This document shows positions 33,939-42,978 of a DNA stretch of 64,000 bases, piece after piece. The DNA comes from JAICWP01 sp035278025 (GTDB taxonomy: Bacteria; Acidobacteriota; Terriglobia; Terriglobales; Acidobacteriaceae). The notes under the pieces are model-generated. The model was not told where the DNA came from, did no database searches, and was given only the letters and a program-made list of their open reading frames with translations. Both the position numbers and the translations under genes were made by a program. The stretch's first letter is position 1. Each line of letters starts with the position of its first letter. The stretch is from contig DATEJK010000124.1 in assembly GCA_035278025.1 (NCBI GenBank), forward strand, positions 19,396-83,395. The letters run 5' to 3'.

Positions 33939-35066
33939 TCAGGCTGGGGAGAGCGCTGGCGCCAGCTCGCTGGCCACGCGCAACACTTCTTCATACACCA
34001 CGTCCCGCCCCAGGATCTCCAACTCCCTGCTGACCAGGCAGGTGGCCGATTCATCCCCGGTACGCACCAGACGGCGCATGGCAGGTTGGCCTGGCAGTTC
34101 GGCGCGCGTGGCCAGACCCTTGCCATCTTGAGTGCGGCTGACCACAAACACCGCTTGTGGGTTGCCTTGACAGCTAAGGAAGACGGCGGCCACTCCCGTG
34201 CCCGGGCGTTTGCCATGGCGCAACTCGACCAGTAATCTTGCTGTTCCGTTGCGCAGCTCCCAGGCGCAGGCAGCATCCTGGGCCGGAGCATCGGCGGGAG
34301 CCACTGGCTGCGGGTTCCTGAATCCGAGCTGCCGCGCCAGCCATGCGCCCAGCAGCAGCGCATCCGCCGGAACCTTTGGCTGGCTGCCCTCATTGGCAAA
34401 TTCCACCACAATCCTGTGCAGTTGGCCGAGGTAGGAAGCGCGAGCCGGGCCATCGAACAATTGGGCAATCAGCTGCCGCCAGGAAGTCAGACGCGACCAC
34501 GCCAGATCGCTCAGCGCCAGCCGGGGACGCTGCACCAGCGCCTGCACGTGCGGCCAGTCAGCCTGCAGGTCCTCCAGCCCGGCTGAGTCTACGATGACCC
34601 GCTGCGCTATTTCGCTCAGCTGCTGAAATAGATGGCTGCCCAGCAACTTCGCGTCCCGCCACCACAAAAACACCGGCAGGTCAGGCAGAATTAGGGCGCG
34701 AACGATGCTGGCCAAACGCCGCTGCGCGGAGGGCTGGGCGGCCAGACTGATGAGTTCACGGCCGATGTAGCGGCTGCCGGCATGGGAGGTGAGGCAGGAA
34801 GCGGAAACTTCGGTGTGGATTTCCTCTTCCGATTGGGGCGCCGCGGGCGAGACCACGATGGCGCGGCAGGGATGATGGCTGACGATGGGGTCGAGCAGTC
34901 CGGTAGCTCTCTGTACATCCGCAAAATTGCGGCAATAAACAATCAGGTTCAGAGTGCGCGAACACAGCACCGGTCCGGCGTTGGACTTCTCCGCCTCCAG
35001 TCGCCATAGTTGGCGCAGTTCCTGCTCCACCTTGCCGGCATCCGTCGCAACACTGCTGGAAGACAT
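33939..35066 (-). CDS. opcA: Glucose-6-phosphate dehydrogenase assembly protein OpcA
   Basis: 375 residues. OpcA helps assemble and redox-control G6PDH in cyanobacteria and actinobacteria. The family's features are seen: TLNLIVYCRN near residue 43, the region with CRAIVVSP (about 85), a middle LPVFLWWRDAKLLG (about 150) and SDLAWSRLTSWRQLIAQLFD (about 196). It is 18 bp downstream of zwf on the same strand, which is the standard context. It is the last gene of the pentose phosphate operon and ends near the convergent Cys-rich protein gene. Possible redox cysteines are not obvious. Confidence 0.9.
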   Translation of the reverse strand: MSSSSVATDAGKVEQELRQLWRLEAEKSNAGPVLCSRTLNLIVYCRNFADVQRATGLLDPIVSHHPCRAIVVSPAAPQSEEEIHTEVSASCLTSHAGSRYIGRELISLAAQPSAQRRLASIVRALILPDLPVFLWWRDAKLLGSHLFQQLSEIAQRVIVDSAGLEDLQADWPHVQALVQRPRLALSDLAWSRLTSWRQLIAQLFDGPARASYLGQLHRIVVEFANEGSQPKVPADALLLGAWLARQLGFRNPQPVAPADAPAQDAACAWELRNGTARLLVELRHGKRPGTGVAAVFLSCQGNPQAVFVVSRTQDGKGLATRAELPGQPAMRRLVRTGDESATCLVSRELEILGRDVVYEEVLRVASELAPALSPA

Positions 35067-35084
35067 CCTGGTAACTTCCTTCTC

Positions 35085-36620
35085 TCAGGGTTTACGCCAG
35101 CAACCGCCGCCCTGCAGCAGGCTGTCAGCTTCGGCCGGCCCCCAGGTCCCGGCCGCGTAGTTAGGAAACGAGGATGTTGGCTGGCTGCTCCAGGCTTCCA
35201 GGATCGGGGTAATAATCCCCCACGCTGCCTCCACCGCGTCTCGATGAGCGAACAGCGTGGCGTCCCCCAGCATGCAATCCAGCAGCAAGCGTTCGTAAGC
35301 GCTGGCCGAAGCCATGCCGAAGGAGCTGGCGTAGCGAAAATCCATGTTTACGGGCCGCACATGCACCGACGGCCCCGGTTGCTTGGCGGTGAACTTCAGC
35401 GAAATGCCCTCATCGGGTTGGATGCGGATAACCAGCAGGTTGGGCGACATCTGCTCCGTGGGCGTCTGATTGAACAGCAGCAGCGGCGCCTGGCGGAACT
35501 GGATGGCGATTTCGCTCAGGCGCTTGGGCAGCCGCTTGCCCGTGCGCAGGTAGAAGGGAACGCCAGCCCAGCGCCAGTTTTCGATGAACAGCTTAAGGGC
35601 GACATAGGTGTCGGTCTTTGAATTCGGGTTGACTCCGGGCTCGGAGCGGTAACCCGGAACCTCTTTGCCATCCACCCAGCCCGGCCCATACTGGCCGCGC
35701 ACAACGCAGGAACTGACGCGGTCGCCCGTAACCGGCGGAATGGCGCGCAGCACCTTGAGCTTCTCCGCACGCACCTCCTCGGCCCCCATGGACGCGGGAG
35801 GTTCCATGGCGGTGAGCGCCAGAACCTGGGAAAGATGGTTCTGCACCATGTCGCGCAGAGCGCCCGACTCCTCGTAATAGGCGGCGCGGTTTTCCACTCC
35901 TACCGTCTCGGCGGCGGTTATCTGCACATTGTCCACGTAGCGGCGGTTCCAGATAGGCTCGAAGATTCCATTGGCAAAACGGAACACCAGCAGGTTCTGG
36001 ACCGTCTCCTTCCCCAGATAGTGGTCAATACGGTAAATCTGCTCTTCGTGAAAAACCTTGGAAATGGACTGGTTCAGCTCGCGCGCGCTCTGCAGGTCAT
36101 GGCCGAAAGGCTTCTCGATGATCAGCCGGTGCCAGCCCTTTTCGCCTTGCGCCAGGCCGGCGGCGTCCAGCTGCTGCACGATGCCGGCAAAGGAACTGGG
36201 CGGCACCGCCAGGTAATAAATCCGGCTGCCATTGGTGCCCCGCTGCCGGTCCACCTCCTGCAGCAGGGAGGCCAGGCTGGCGTAGGCTTCGGGGTGGCCG
36301 GGATGCGCCGACAGGTAGAAGAGGCCCTCGGCGAAGTTGTCCCAGGCTTCCCTGTTCAGCGGCCCCTGATCGCCAAATTGCTCCACCGCATCCTTCATGG
36401 CGGCGCGAAATTGCTCGTCGTTCATATCGGTGCGGGAAAATCCCACCACCGAGAAGCCGGAGGGCAGAAGGCGTTCCCGCCACAAATTGTAGAGTGCGGG
36501 CATCAGCTTGCGTTTGGTCAGGTCTCCGGAAGCGCCGAAGATGACCATCACACAGGGATCGGGAGTGTGCTCCAGCCGGATACCTTCGCGCAGCGGATTT
36601 TCCATTGTCAGGACACCCAC
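35085..36620 (-). CDS. zwf: Glucose-6-phosphate 1-dehydrogenase
   Basis: 511 residues. It oxidises glucose-6-phosphate to 6-phosphogluconolactone with NADP. The coenzyme loop is FGASGDLTKRKLMPAL (about 28-43) and the catalytic region is RIDHYLGKETVQN (about 197-209). The start is GTG with GAGGAG five nt upstream; an ATG five codons later has no such site. It follows tal-pgi by 45 bp and precedes opcA. Length matches the family (480-515). Identification certain. Confidence 0.96.
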   Translation of the reverse strand: MGVLTMENPLREGIRLEHTPDPCVMVIFGASGDLTKRKLMPALYNLWRERLLPSGFSVVGFSRTDMNDEQFRAAMKDAVEQFGDQGPLNREAWDNFAEGLFYLSAHPGHPEAYASLASLLQEVDRQRGTNGSRIYYLAVPPSSFAGIVQQLDAAGLAQGEKGWHRLIIEKPFGHDLQSARELNQSISKVFHEEQIYRIDHYLGKETVQNLLVFRFANGIFEPIWNRRYVDNVQITAAETVGVENRAAYYEESGALRDMVQNHLSQVLALTAMEPPASMGAEEVRAEKLKVLRAIPPVTGDRVSSCVVRGQYGPGWVDGKEVPGYRSEPGVNPNSKTDTYVALKLFIENWRWAGVPFYLRTGKRLPKRLSEIAIQFRQAPLLLFNQTPTEQMSPNLLVIRIQPDEGISLKFTAKQPGPSVHVRPVNMDFRYASSFGMASASAYERLLLDCMLGDATLFAHRDAVEAAWGIITPILEAWSSQPTSSFPNYAAGTWGPAEADSLLQGGGCWRKP

Positions 36621-36665
36621 ATTCGCTCCTCGTATGCTACCTGTGCCTTCAGGCGCCGTCGGAAG

Positions 36666-39443
36666 TCAGGCCGCGCGGTGCCCGGAAGCCAGATCGGACC
36701 GCAGCTCCCCCGCCACCTCCAGCAACTGCTCCAAGCCCTTCCTGGCGTCCGCGCCCAGCTGCACCCGGACCACGCGGCGGCCGCGCTGCGTCAGCGCCTG
36801 CCAGTCGCCTTGTGCCTGCGCCTTGATGAGTTGGCCGAAGCTGTAGTTGGTTTCCGGCACTCTCACATCCGCTCCCGGCTGGTCCACCAGTTGCAGGAAA
36901 AGACCGGTATTGGGTCCGCCCTTGTGCAATTGCCCGGTGGAATGCAGGAAACGGGGACCGTAGCCGGCGGTGGTAGCCAGCCGCGATTTTTCCCGCAGCC
37001 GTACGCGCAACTGGTCCAGGGCAGCCTCGGTAGCCGCATTGGGTTCCACATACGCGTGCAGCGAGATGTAATTGCCCGCCTGCGCTTCCCCGAACCACTG
37101 CTGCAGCGAGCCCTGCAACTGCTGGCGCTGCGCGGCCGCGACCTCGGGCGCCTGCTGCCCTCCCGCCTTTCCTTCCATCGCTTTCTTGGCCAGGTCCTTG
37201 GCCAGCTGCACGTCCGGCTGATTAAAAGGATTAATCTCGAGCACCGCGCCCGCCGCGGCCACAGCCATCTCCCAGCGGAAAAATTCCTGCCCCAAGTCGT
37301 ACTTATCCTGCAGCGCGATCCGGAGCACGGGATGCCCCGCCTGCTCCAGCGCAGCCACCCTCGCCTCCAGGTCCTTGTTCTCCCCGGGAATGTGCAAAAG
37401 GACAAAAAAGCGGTCTTTGCCATATGCCTCGGGCGGACCGACGGGCTCATCCGCAATGGGCACTATGCCCTTGTTGTCTTTGCCCGTGCTTTCAGCAATC
37501 AACTGCTCTACCCATATGGGGAAGGCGGCCAGCGAGGGCGAAGCCAGGAAGGTGACCTTGTCGCGCTGCATGCGTGCCAGCTCGCCCATGGCCGCGCCCA
37601 GGACCAGGGCAGGACATTTCCTGGCGTCCACGCAAAAAGCGCTGGCCTCAGCCATGGTCCAGGCTTTATCGAGCAGGCGCTTCAGGTCCATGCCGATGAG
37701 CGCGGCAGGAACCAGCCCGAAAACAGTCAGGGCAGCGTAACGGCCGCCCACTTCGGGCGGTGACGAAAATACACGCCGGAAGTTTCGCTCCCGCGCCAGT
37801 TTTTCCAGCGGCGTGCCGGGATCGGTGATGGCCACAAAATTCTGCTCCGGCTGTTTACCCCGATCGCTCGCCAGCTTCCAGAAATAGTGGAAGTAGGAGA
37901 GGGTTTCCGTGGTCGTGCCTGACTTGCTGGAGACGAGGAAGATCGTGCGCAGCGGGTCAATGCGCCGTTCCACCGCGCGCACTGCCGCCGGATGGGTGCT
38001 GTCAAGCACAATCAGTTCGGGAAAGCCATTCTGATTGCCGAAGGTGCGCTGATAGACTTCCGGGGCCAGGCTGGAACCGCCCATGCCCAGCAGCACCACG
38101 TGCTGCATGCCCGCATCTTTAACGGCCAGCGCGAAGGTCTGGAGTTCTTCTATGTGCTCGTGCATGGCCTGAGGCAGGCTGAGCCAGCCCATTCGGTCGG
38201 TAAGTTCCGGAACCGGCTTGGCCGACCACAGGGTGTAGTCCTTGGCCCACAGCCGGCGGTTGAAGTCGTCTTTCTGCCACTGTGCCAGGCGGGCGTCCAC
38301 GGCGGCTCGCGCCGGTCCCAGGCTGAGCTGCTGCCGATCCATTGGGGCGGACACCAGCCGGCTGCGCTTTTCGCGCAGGCTGTCCAGAAGCTGGTGCATG
38401 GACTTTTCAAAAGCTTCCACGCCATCCACAGACAGCTGTTCTGTGATCTGATTGAGGTCAATTCCCAGCCCTGCCAGGCGGGCCAGGGCCGCTTCCGCCT
38501 CCTGCTCGTCCGCCTCCAGCGTCGGCGCGACTTTCCCGTGGTCGCGGAAGGCGTCAATGGTGGCGGGGGTTATGGTATTCACCGTGTGCGGCCCAATGAG
38601 CTCTTCCACATACAGAACATCGCGGTAAGCCGGATTCTTGGTGCTGGTGCTGGCCCACAACGGCCGCTGCAGGCGCGCCCCGCGCCGCTGGAACTCGCTG
38701 AAGGGCGTGCCCAGGAAAATCTCCTTGAAGCGCCGGTAAACCCGCTTGCTGTTGGCGATGGCGATTTTGCCGCGCAGGGCCAATGCCTCCGGGGTTCCCA
38801 TTTTTTCCAGAGCTGCGTCCACTTTCGTATCCACACGGCTCACAAAGAAGGACGCCACCGAGGCCACTTTGCCGGGATTCTGGTTGCGCCGTAACCCGCG
38901 CAGATAGGCGGCCGCCACCGCTTCGTAGTGTCCCAGCGAGAACATGAGCGTGATGTTGACGTTAACGCCTTCGGCGATCAGCGCCTCGATGGCGGGAATG
39001 CCCTCGGGCGTGGCCGGCACCTTGATCATGACGTTGGGCCGGACCACGGCCTTCCACAGCCGCTTCCCCTCGCTGACGGTGGCGGCGGTGTCGTGCGCCA
39101 TGGAAGCCGGCACTTCCATGCTTACAAAACCGTCGTCCCCTTCGGTCTGGTCATATATTGGCCGCAGAATGTCGGCCGCCATCTGGATATCTTCGATCTC
39201 CAGGTGGTCAAACAGCTTCTCCGGCGCAGCGTGAGGGTCTTTGGCCAGCAGCGACCGAAGCGTCTCGTCGTAATCGGAGCTGCCGGCAATGGCCTTGTCA
39301 AAGATGGTGGGATTGCTGGTCACACCGCGCAAGCCATCCTCGTCGCGCAGCCGCTTCAGGCCGCCGCCGGTCAGCAGATCGCGCCGGATGTAATCCAGCC
39401 ACACCGATTGTCCTTGCTCCTGGAGCTGCTTAAGCCGATTCAT
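36666..39443 (-). CDS. Bifunctional transaldolase / glucose-6-phosphate isomerase
   Basis: 925 residues from the ATG at 39443, which has GGGAG six nt upstream; an in-frame extension of 12 codons is less likely. Residues 1-365 are a transaldolase with GVTSNPTIFDKAI and the Schiff-base Lys in VMIKVPATPEG; residues about 385-925 are a phosphoglucose isomerase with the SIS-type VSSKSGTTTETLSYFHYF. One protein thus links the non-oxidative pentose phosphate reactions with glycolysis. Such Tal-Pgi fusions are known in several phyla. It lies between tkt and zwf on the minus strand. Confidence 0.94.
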   Translation of the reverse strand: MNRLKQLQEQGQSVWLDYIRRDLLTGGGLKRLRDEDGLRGVTSNPTIFDKAIAGSSDYDETLRSLLAKDPHAAPEKLFDHLEIEDIQMAADILRPIYDQTEGDDGFVSMEVPASMAHDTAATVSEGKRLWKAVVRPNVMIKVPATPEGIPAIEALIAEGVNVNITLMFSLGHYEAVAAAYLRGLRRNQNPGKVASVASFFVSRVDTKVDAALEKMGTPEALALRGKIAIANSKRVYRRFKEIFLGTPFSEFQRRGARLQRPLWASTSTKNPAYRDVLYVEELIGPHTVNTITPATIDAFRDHGKVAPTLEADEQEAEAALARLAGLGIDLNQITEQLSVDGVEAFEKSMHQLLDSLREKRSRLVSAPMDRQQLSLGPARAAVDARLAQWQKDDFNRRLWAKDYTLWSAKPVPELTDRMGWLSLPQAMHEHIEELQTFALAVKDAGMQHVVLLGMGGSSLAPEVYQRTFGNQNGFPELIVLDSTHPAAVRAVERRIDPLRTIFLVSSKSGTTTETLSYFHYFWKLASDRGKQPEQNFVAITDPGTPLEKLARERNFRRVFSSPPEVGGRYAALTVFGLVPAALIGMDLKRLLDKAWTMAEASAFCVDARKCPALVLGAAMGELARMQRDKVTFLASPSLAAFPIWVEQLIAESTGKDNKGIVPIADEPVGPPEAYGKDRFFVLLHIPGENKDLEARVAALEQAGHPVLRIALQDKYDLGQEFFRWEMAVAAAGAVLEINPFNQPDVQLAKDLAKKAMEGKAGGQQAPEVAAAQRQQLQGSLQQWFGEAQAGNYISLHAYVEPNAATEAALDQLRVRLREKSRLATTAGYGPRFLHSTGQLHKGGPNTGLFLQLVDQPGADVRVPETNYSFGQLIKAQAQGDWQALTQRGRRVVRVQLGADARKGLEQLLEVAGELRSDLASGHRAA

Positions 39444-39478
39444 TTCGCTCTCCCTCTTCTCTGGTCTGACCGCCCGCA

Positions 39479-39506
39479 TCAGCGTTCAGCGATCAGCGGA
39501 TTGCTA
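39479..39506. repeat. Four 7-mers (TCAGCGT type) at the tkt stop
   Basis: TCAGCGT, TCAGCGA and TCAGCGG in exact register, then ATTGCTA, which holds the TAG stop of tkt (39504-39506). It lies between tkt and tal-pgi. Confidence 0.7.
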
Positions 39507-41576
39507 TCGTTTCTCCACCAGCTTCCGCGCGTGCTCCACCACGTTGGGCACGTTGAAGCCCAGCTTCTCCATAGCCACGTTGCCGGGAGCGGAGGCGCCG
39601 AAGCGGTCAATGCCGATCACGCCGCCGCTGTCGCCCACGTATTTGCACCAGCCCAGCGTCGCCCCCGCTTCGATGGCCAGCTTGGGCACATCCCTGGGCA
39701 GCACCTGCTGGCGGTACTCCGCCGGCTGCTCGTCAAACAGCTCCCAGCAGGGCATGGAAACCACACGGGCGGCGATTTTTTCTTTGCCGAGTTGCTCGCG
39801 CGCGCCCAGCGCCAGTTGCACTTCCGAACCGGTGGCAATCAGTGCAATCTGCGGCTTGCCGCCTTCCGCTTCAGCCAGCACATATGCGCCCTTGCCTACT
39901 CCTTGACGAATGGGATAGCGCTGCGCATCGAGCACCGGGAGCTTCTGCCGGGTCAGGGCCATGCACATGGGCCTCTGCCGCTCCAGGGCGATGCGCCAGG
40001 CTTCCGCCGTCTCATTGGCGTCGGCCGGCCGCATCACCGTCATGTTGGGCATGGCCCGCAGGCTCATCAGATGCTCGATCGCCTGGTGCGTCGGCCCATC
40101 CTCGCCCAGCCCGATGCTGTCATGGGTGAACACGAACAGCGAGTGCGTGTTCATCAGCGCCGCCAGGCGAATGGAGGCGCGCATGTAATCGGAAAAAATC
40201 AGGAAAGTTGACCCGTAAGGAATAATGCCGCCATGCAGCGCCATTCCGTTTACGGTGGCGCCCATGCCGTGTTCGCGCACGCCGAAATGGATGTTGCGCC
40301 CGCAATCGCTGCCCAGGCCCATGTCGCCGTAGGCGGTGAGGTTGGTCTTGGTCGAAGGCGCCAGGTCGGCGGAACCGCCCACCAGCGCCTGCACCCGCCC
40401 GGCAAGCGCGTTCATCACCTTGCCGGAAGCATCGCGCGTGGCCATCCCCTTGGGATCAGCCGGAAACGCGGGCACGTCGGCATCCCATCCCGGCGGCAGC
40501 TTGCCGGAGATCATCTGCTGCAGGTCTTGCGCCAGCTTGGGAAAGCGGCTGCGGTATTCCTCGATTCGCTCTCTCCATTCTGCTTCCAGTTCCTCGCCGC
40601 GCGGTCCAGCTTCACGGAAGTGGGCCAGCGCTGCTTCCGGAACATAGAAGTCCGGTTGCAGCGGCCATCCCAGCTTTTCTTTCGTGGCTTTTACGTTTTC
40701 CGGTCCCAGCGCCTCGCCGTGCACCGCGGCGGTGTCCTGCAGCGGGCTGCCGTAACCAATGTGGTTGCGAACCGATATAAGCGAAGGCTGGTCTTCGTGC
40801 GCCTGGGCCAGGCGAATGGCCGCCTCCACCGCATCCAGATCATTGCCGTCGGGCACCGTCTGCACATGCCAGTGATAGCCGCGGAAGCGCTCAACCACGT
40901 TCTCCGTAAACGCCAGGTCGGTGGAGCCTTCGATGGAGATGTGATTGTTGTCGTAGAGATAAATCAGCTTGCCCAGCTTGAGCGTGCCGGCCAGCGAGGC
41001 TGCCTCCGCAGAAATGCCTTCCATCAGATCGCCATCCGACACGATGGCGTAGGTGTAGTGGTCCACTACCCCCAGCTCTTCCTTGTTGAAGCAGCCGGCC
41101 AGGTGCGCCTCGGCCAGCGCCATGCCCACGCCCATCCCGAACCCCTGCCCCAGCGGACCAGTGGTGGCCTCGATGCCGCGATCCAGGTTGTACTCGGGAT
41201 GTCCCGGGGTTTCGCTGCCCCACTGGCGGAAGTGTTTCAACTCCTCCAGCGGCATGTTGTAGCCGTAGAGGTGCAGCAAGGCATAAAGCAGCGCGCTGCC
41301 GTGCCCGGCGGAGAGGATAAAGCGGTCGCGGTTGAACCAGCGCGGATTGCGCGGATTATGCCGCAGGAAGCGGTCCCAGAGCACGTAGGCCATGGGCGCC
41401 GCGCCCAGCGGCAATCCGGGGTGGCCGGAATGCGCCTTCTCCACCTCGTCCACCGCCAGCATGCGGATGGTGTTTACGCACAGCCGATCCAGTTCGCTGC
41501 CTTTGGGTTGGCCCTGGGAAATGGCGCCTTCGTGCTCAGTAGCCGGCAAATTCTTCAGTCCGGATGTCATCCTCAT
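39504..41576 (-). CDS. tkt: Transketolase
   Basis: 690 residues from the ATG at 41576 (a second ATG is two codons on; a longer start overlaps the upstream gene by 80 bp and is less likely). It moves two-carbon units between sugar phosphates with thiamine diphosphate. The core motifs are seen: AHSGHPGLPLGAAPM near residue 45, the ThDP/Mg site SDGDLMEGIS with NNHI about 30 residues later, and the pyrimidine-domain GVREHGMGATVNG and FTHDSIGLGEDGPTHQ. Its start overlaps the end of a ferredoxin reductase-like gene by 41 bp, so the two are likely coupled. First of the tkt, tal-pgi, zwf, opcA series. Confidence 0.95.
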   Translation of the reverse strand: MRMTSGLKNLPATEHEGAISQGQPKGSELDRLCVNTIRMLAVDEVEKAHSGHPGLPLGAAPMAYVLWDRFLRHNPRNPRWFNRDRFILSAGHGSALLYALLHLYGYNMPLEELKHFRQWGSETPGHPEYNLDRGIEATTGPLGQGFGMGVGMALAEAHLAGCFNKEELGVVDHYTYAIVSDGDLMEGISAEAASLAGTLKLGKLIYLYDNNHISIEGSTDLAFTENVVERFRGYHWHVQTVPDGNDLDAVEAAIRLAQAHEDQPSLISVRNHIGYGSPLQDTAAVHGEALGPENVKATKEKLGWPLQPDFYVPEAALAHFREAGPRGEELEAEWRERIEEYRSRFPKLAQDLQQMISGKLPPGWDADVPAFPADPKGMATRDASGKVMNALAGRVQALVGGSADLAPSTKTNLTAYGDMGLGSDCGRNIHFGVREHGMGATVNGMALHGGIIPYGSTFLIFSDYMRASIRLAALMNTHSLFVFTHDSIGLGEDGPTHQAIEHLMSLRAMPNMTVMRPADANETAEAWRIALERQRPMCMALTRQKLPVLDAQRYPIRQGVGKGAYVLAEAEGGKPQIALIATGSEVQLALGAREQLGKEKIAARVVSMPCWELFDEQPAEYRQQVLPRDVPKLAIEAGATLGWCKYVGDSGGVIGIDRFGASAPGNVAMEKLGFNVPNVVEHARKLVEKR

Positions 41577-42258
41577 CCACCTTTGTCTCGAGCAGGGTTT
41601 TGCGCATGGCGGCAACCATGGCGGGAGGTCCCGCCAAATAATAAATGGGCCCGTTCAAATTGTTCAGGTATTTGATGAGCATGGTACGGTCAATGAAGCC
41701 TTGTTCACCCTGCCATGGCCGCTGCGATCTTTCCATTGCGGTCATGGTGGGGATGAAGTGATAGTTGGGATTGTCCTTTTCCAGGCGGCGCAGAAAATCC
41801 AGAAAGGGGGCGTCTTCCGGCCGGTGATTGGAAAAGAAAAGGTAGAGCTGATGCGACAGGCGGTCGTGCGCGGCCTGGGCGACCATGCTCATAAAAGGAG
41901 TGATGCCGATTCCGCCGGCCAGGAACACCGCCGGCTTCCTGGCATTCTTGTGCAGGGTGAAGGAGCCCATGGGACCGTCAATTTTCAGCTCCGTGCCCAG
42001 TGGAACCGACTTCAGACTGCGTTTGAACGCGCTGTCGCGCATGCGGGTGGCGAACACCAGCTCGTTTTCAAAGGGCGGGCTGGCGATGGAGAAGGTTCGG
42101 ATGTTGCCCTCGTCATCGGTCTCCGGCGGGTTGAGCATGGTCATATCCACCGACTGCCCCCCCTGGAAATCGAAGCCCGCCGGCTTCTCGAAGTGGAAGG
42201 CCATGGTGCCCTCAGCGATCTGCTCGCGCGATGTGAGCTTGCTCTGGTACACAGGCAT
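41536..42258 (-). CDS. Ferredoxin-NADP reductase-type FAD/NAD-binding oxidoreductase
   Basis: 240 residues: an FAD-binding barrel with RTFSIASPP (about 54-62), then GPMGSFTL (about 95), and an NAD(P)-binding half with LAGGIGITPFMSM (about 114-126) and YYLAGPPAMV (about 206-215). No ferredoxin-type 2Fe-2S domain is present. Such stand-alone modules pass electrons between NAD(P)H and a partner protein. AAGGAG stands six nt before the ATG. The gene heads the pentose phosphate operon and overlaps tkt, suggesting use of the NADPH made by zwf. Confidence 0.87.
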   Translation of the reverse strand: MPVYQSKLTSREQIAEGTMAFHFEKPAGFDFQGGQSVDMTMLNPPETDDEGNIRTFSIASPPFENELVFATRMRDSAFKRSLKSVPLGTELKIDGPMGSFTLHKNARKPAVFLAGGIGITPFMSMVAQAAHDRLSHQLYLFFSNHRPEDAPFLDFLRRLEKDNPNYHFIPTMTAMERSQRPWQGEQGFIDRTMLIKYLNNLNGPIYYLAGPPAMVAAMRKTLLETKVDEDDIRTEEFAGY

Positions 42259-42607
42259 GAGTTGCTCCTTGCAACCGTGCAGCAGCCAGTTGGGGTGGCG
42301 CCGGCGGTTTCTGCCTTAACATATTTTGATTAAGCTGGCCCCGTCGCGGTTACATTTTGCGCGTGCCCGCGGCGAACTCACAATTCCATCGCTGCCTGCG
42401 TTCCACCACGGAGGATCGCGAAACCTCTATGATACATCGCAAGGCCGCGCCGCACTATGGCGCCGCGTACCTATCGTGTTACGATACGGCTGGCTGGGAG
42501 TTCTCCTGACTCAGCCCCGCGGCGCGCGAGGTCTCGTCCGCGGGCATTCCGACCGCGAGGTCTCGCCCGCGGGCATTCCGACACAAAGGCTGCGGAGGAG
42601 GCTTAAC
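42259..42607. other. Spacer with a 29-bp tandem duplication
   Basis: Divergent promoter region between the oxidoreductase and DUF488 genes. Two tandem 29-bp units (42525-42553 and 42554-42582) differ at about one position and contain GAGGTCTCG and CCGCGGGCATTCC. They end 25 bp before the DUF488 start codon. No small gene seen. Confidence 0.55.
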
Positions 42608-42970
42608 ATGATTCAACTCAAGCGCGTTTATGATGCCGGGGCCAGGAATGATGGCGCCCGCTACCTGGTGGAGCGCCTGTGGCCGCGAGGCGTAAAAAAA
42701 GAGTCGCTGCGGGTGGAAGCCTGGCTCAAGGACGTGGCCCCCAGCGCCGAACTGCGCAAGTGGTTCTCCCATGAACCCGCCAAATGGCCGGAATTCCGTC
42801 GCCGGTACTTCGAGGAACTCAAGGCCAATCCCCAGGCCTGGCTGCCGCTGGTCGCCGCCGCCCGCCGCGGCCGGGTCACTCTGGTTTACAGTTCGCATGA
42901 TACCGAGCACAATAATGCCGTTGCCTTGAAGCAGTTTCTGGAACAACGCCTGGGCAAAAAGGCGGCTTAA
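42608..42970 (+). CDS. DUF488 (YeaO-like) protein
   Basis: 120 residues, the usual length of the family. Begins MIQLKRVYD and has RYLVERLWPRGVKKESL, LKDVAPSAELRKWFSHEP and LVYSSHDTEHNNAVAL, all conserved DUF488 blocks; the family has no confirmed activity. The ATG has AGGAGG seven nt upstream; upstream in-frame sequence passes through a tandem duplication and is rejected as coding. It precedes a HAD phosphatase gene by 8 bp, so the two probably form an operon. Confidence 0.88.
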   Translation: MIQLKRVYDAGARNDGARYLVERLWPRGVKKESLRVEAWLKDVAPSAELRKWFSHEPAKWPEFRRRYFEELKANPQAWLPLVAAARRGRVTLVYSSHDTEHNNAVALKQFLEQRLGKKAA

Positions 42971-42978
42971 CCTCCTCC

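Noticed and set aside
35835..37763. 642-codon plus-strand open frame
   Set aside because: Antisense to zwf and tal-pgi, both certain genes; composition is that of a shadow frame.
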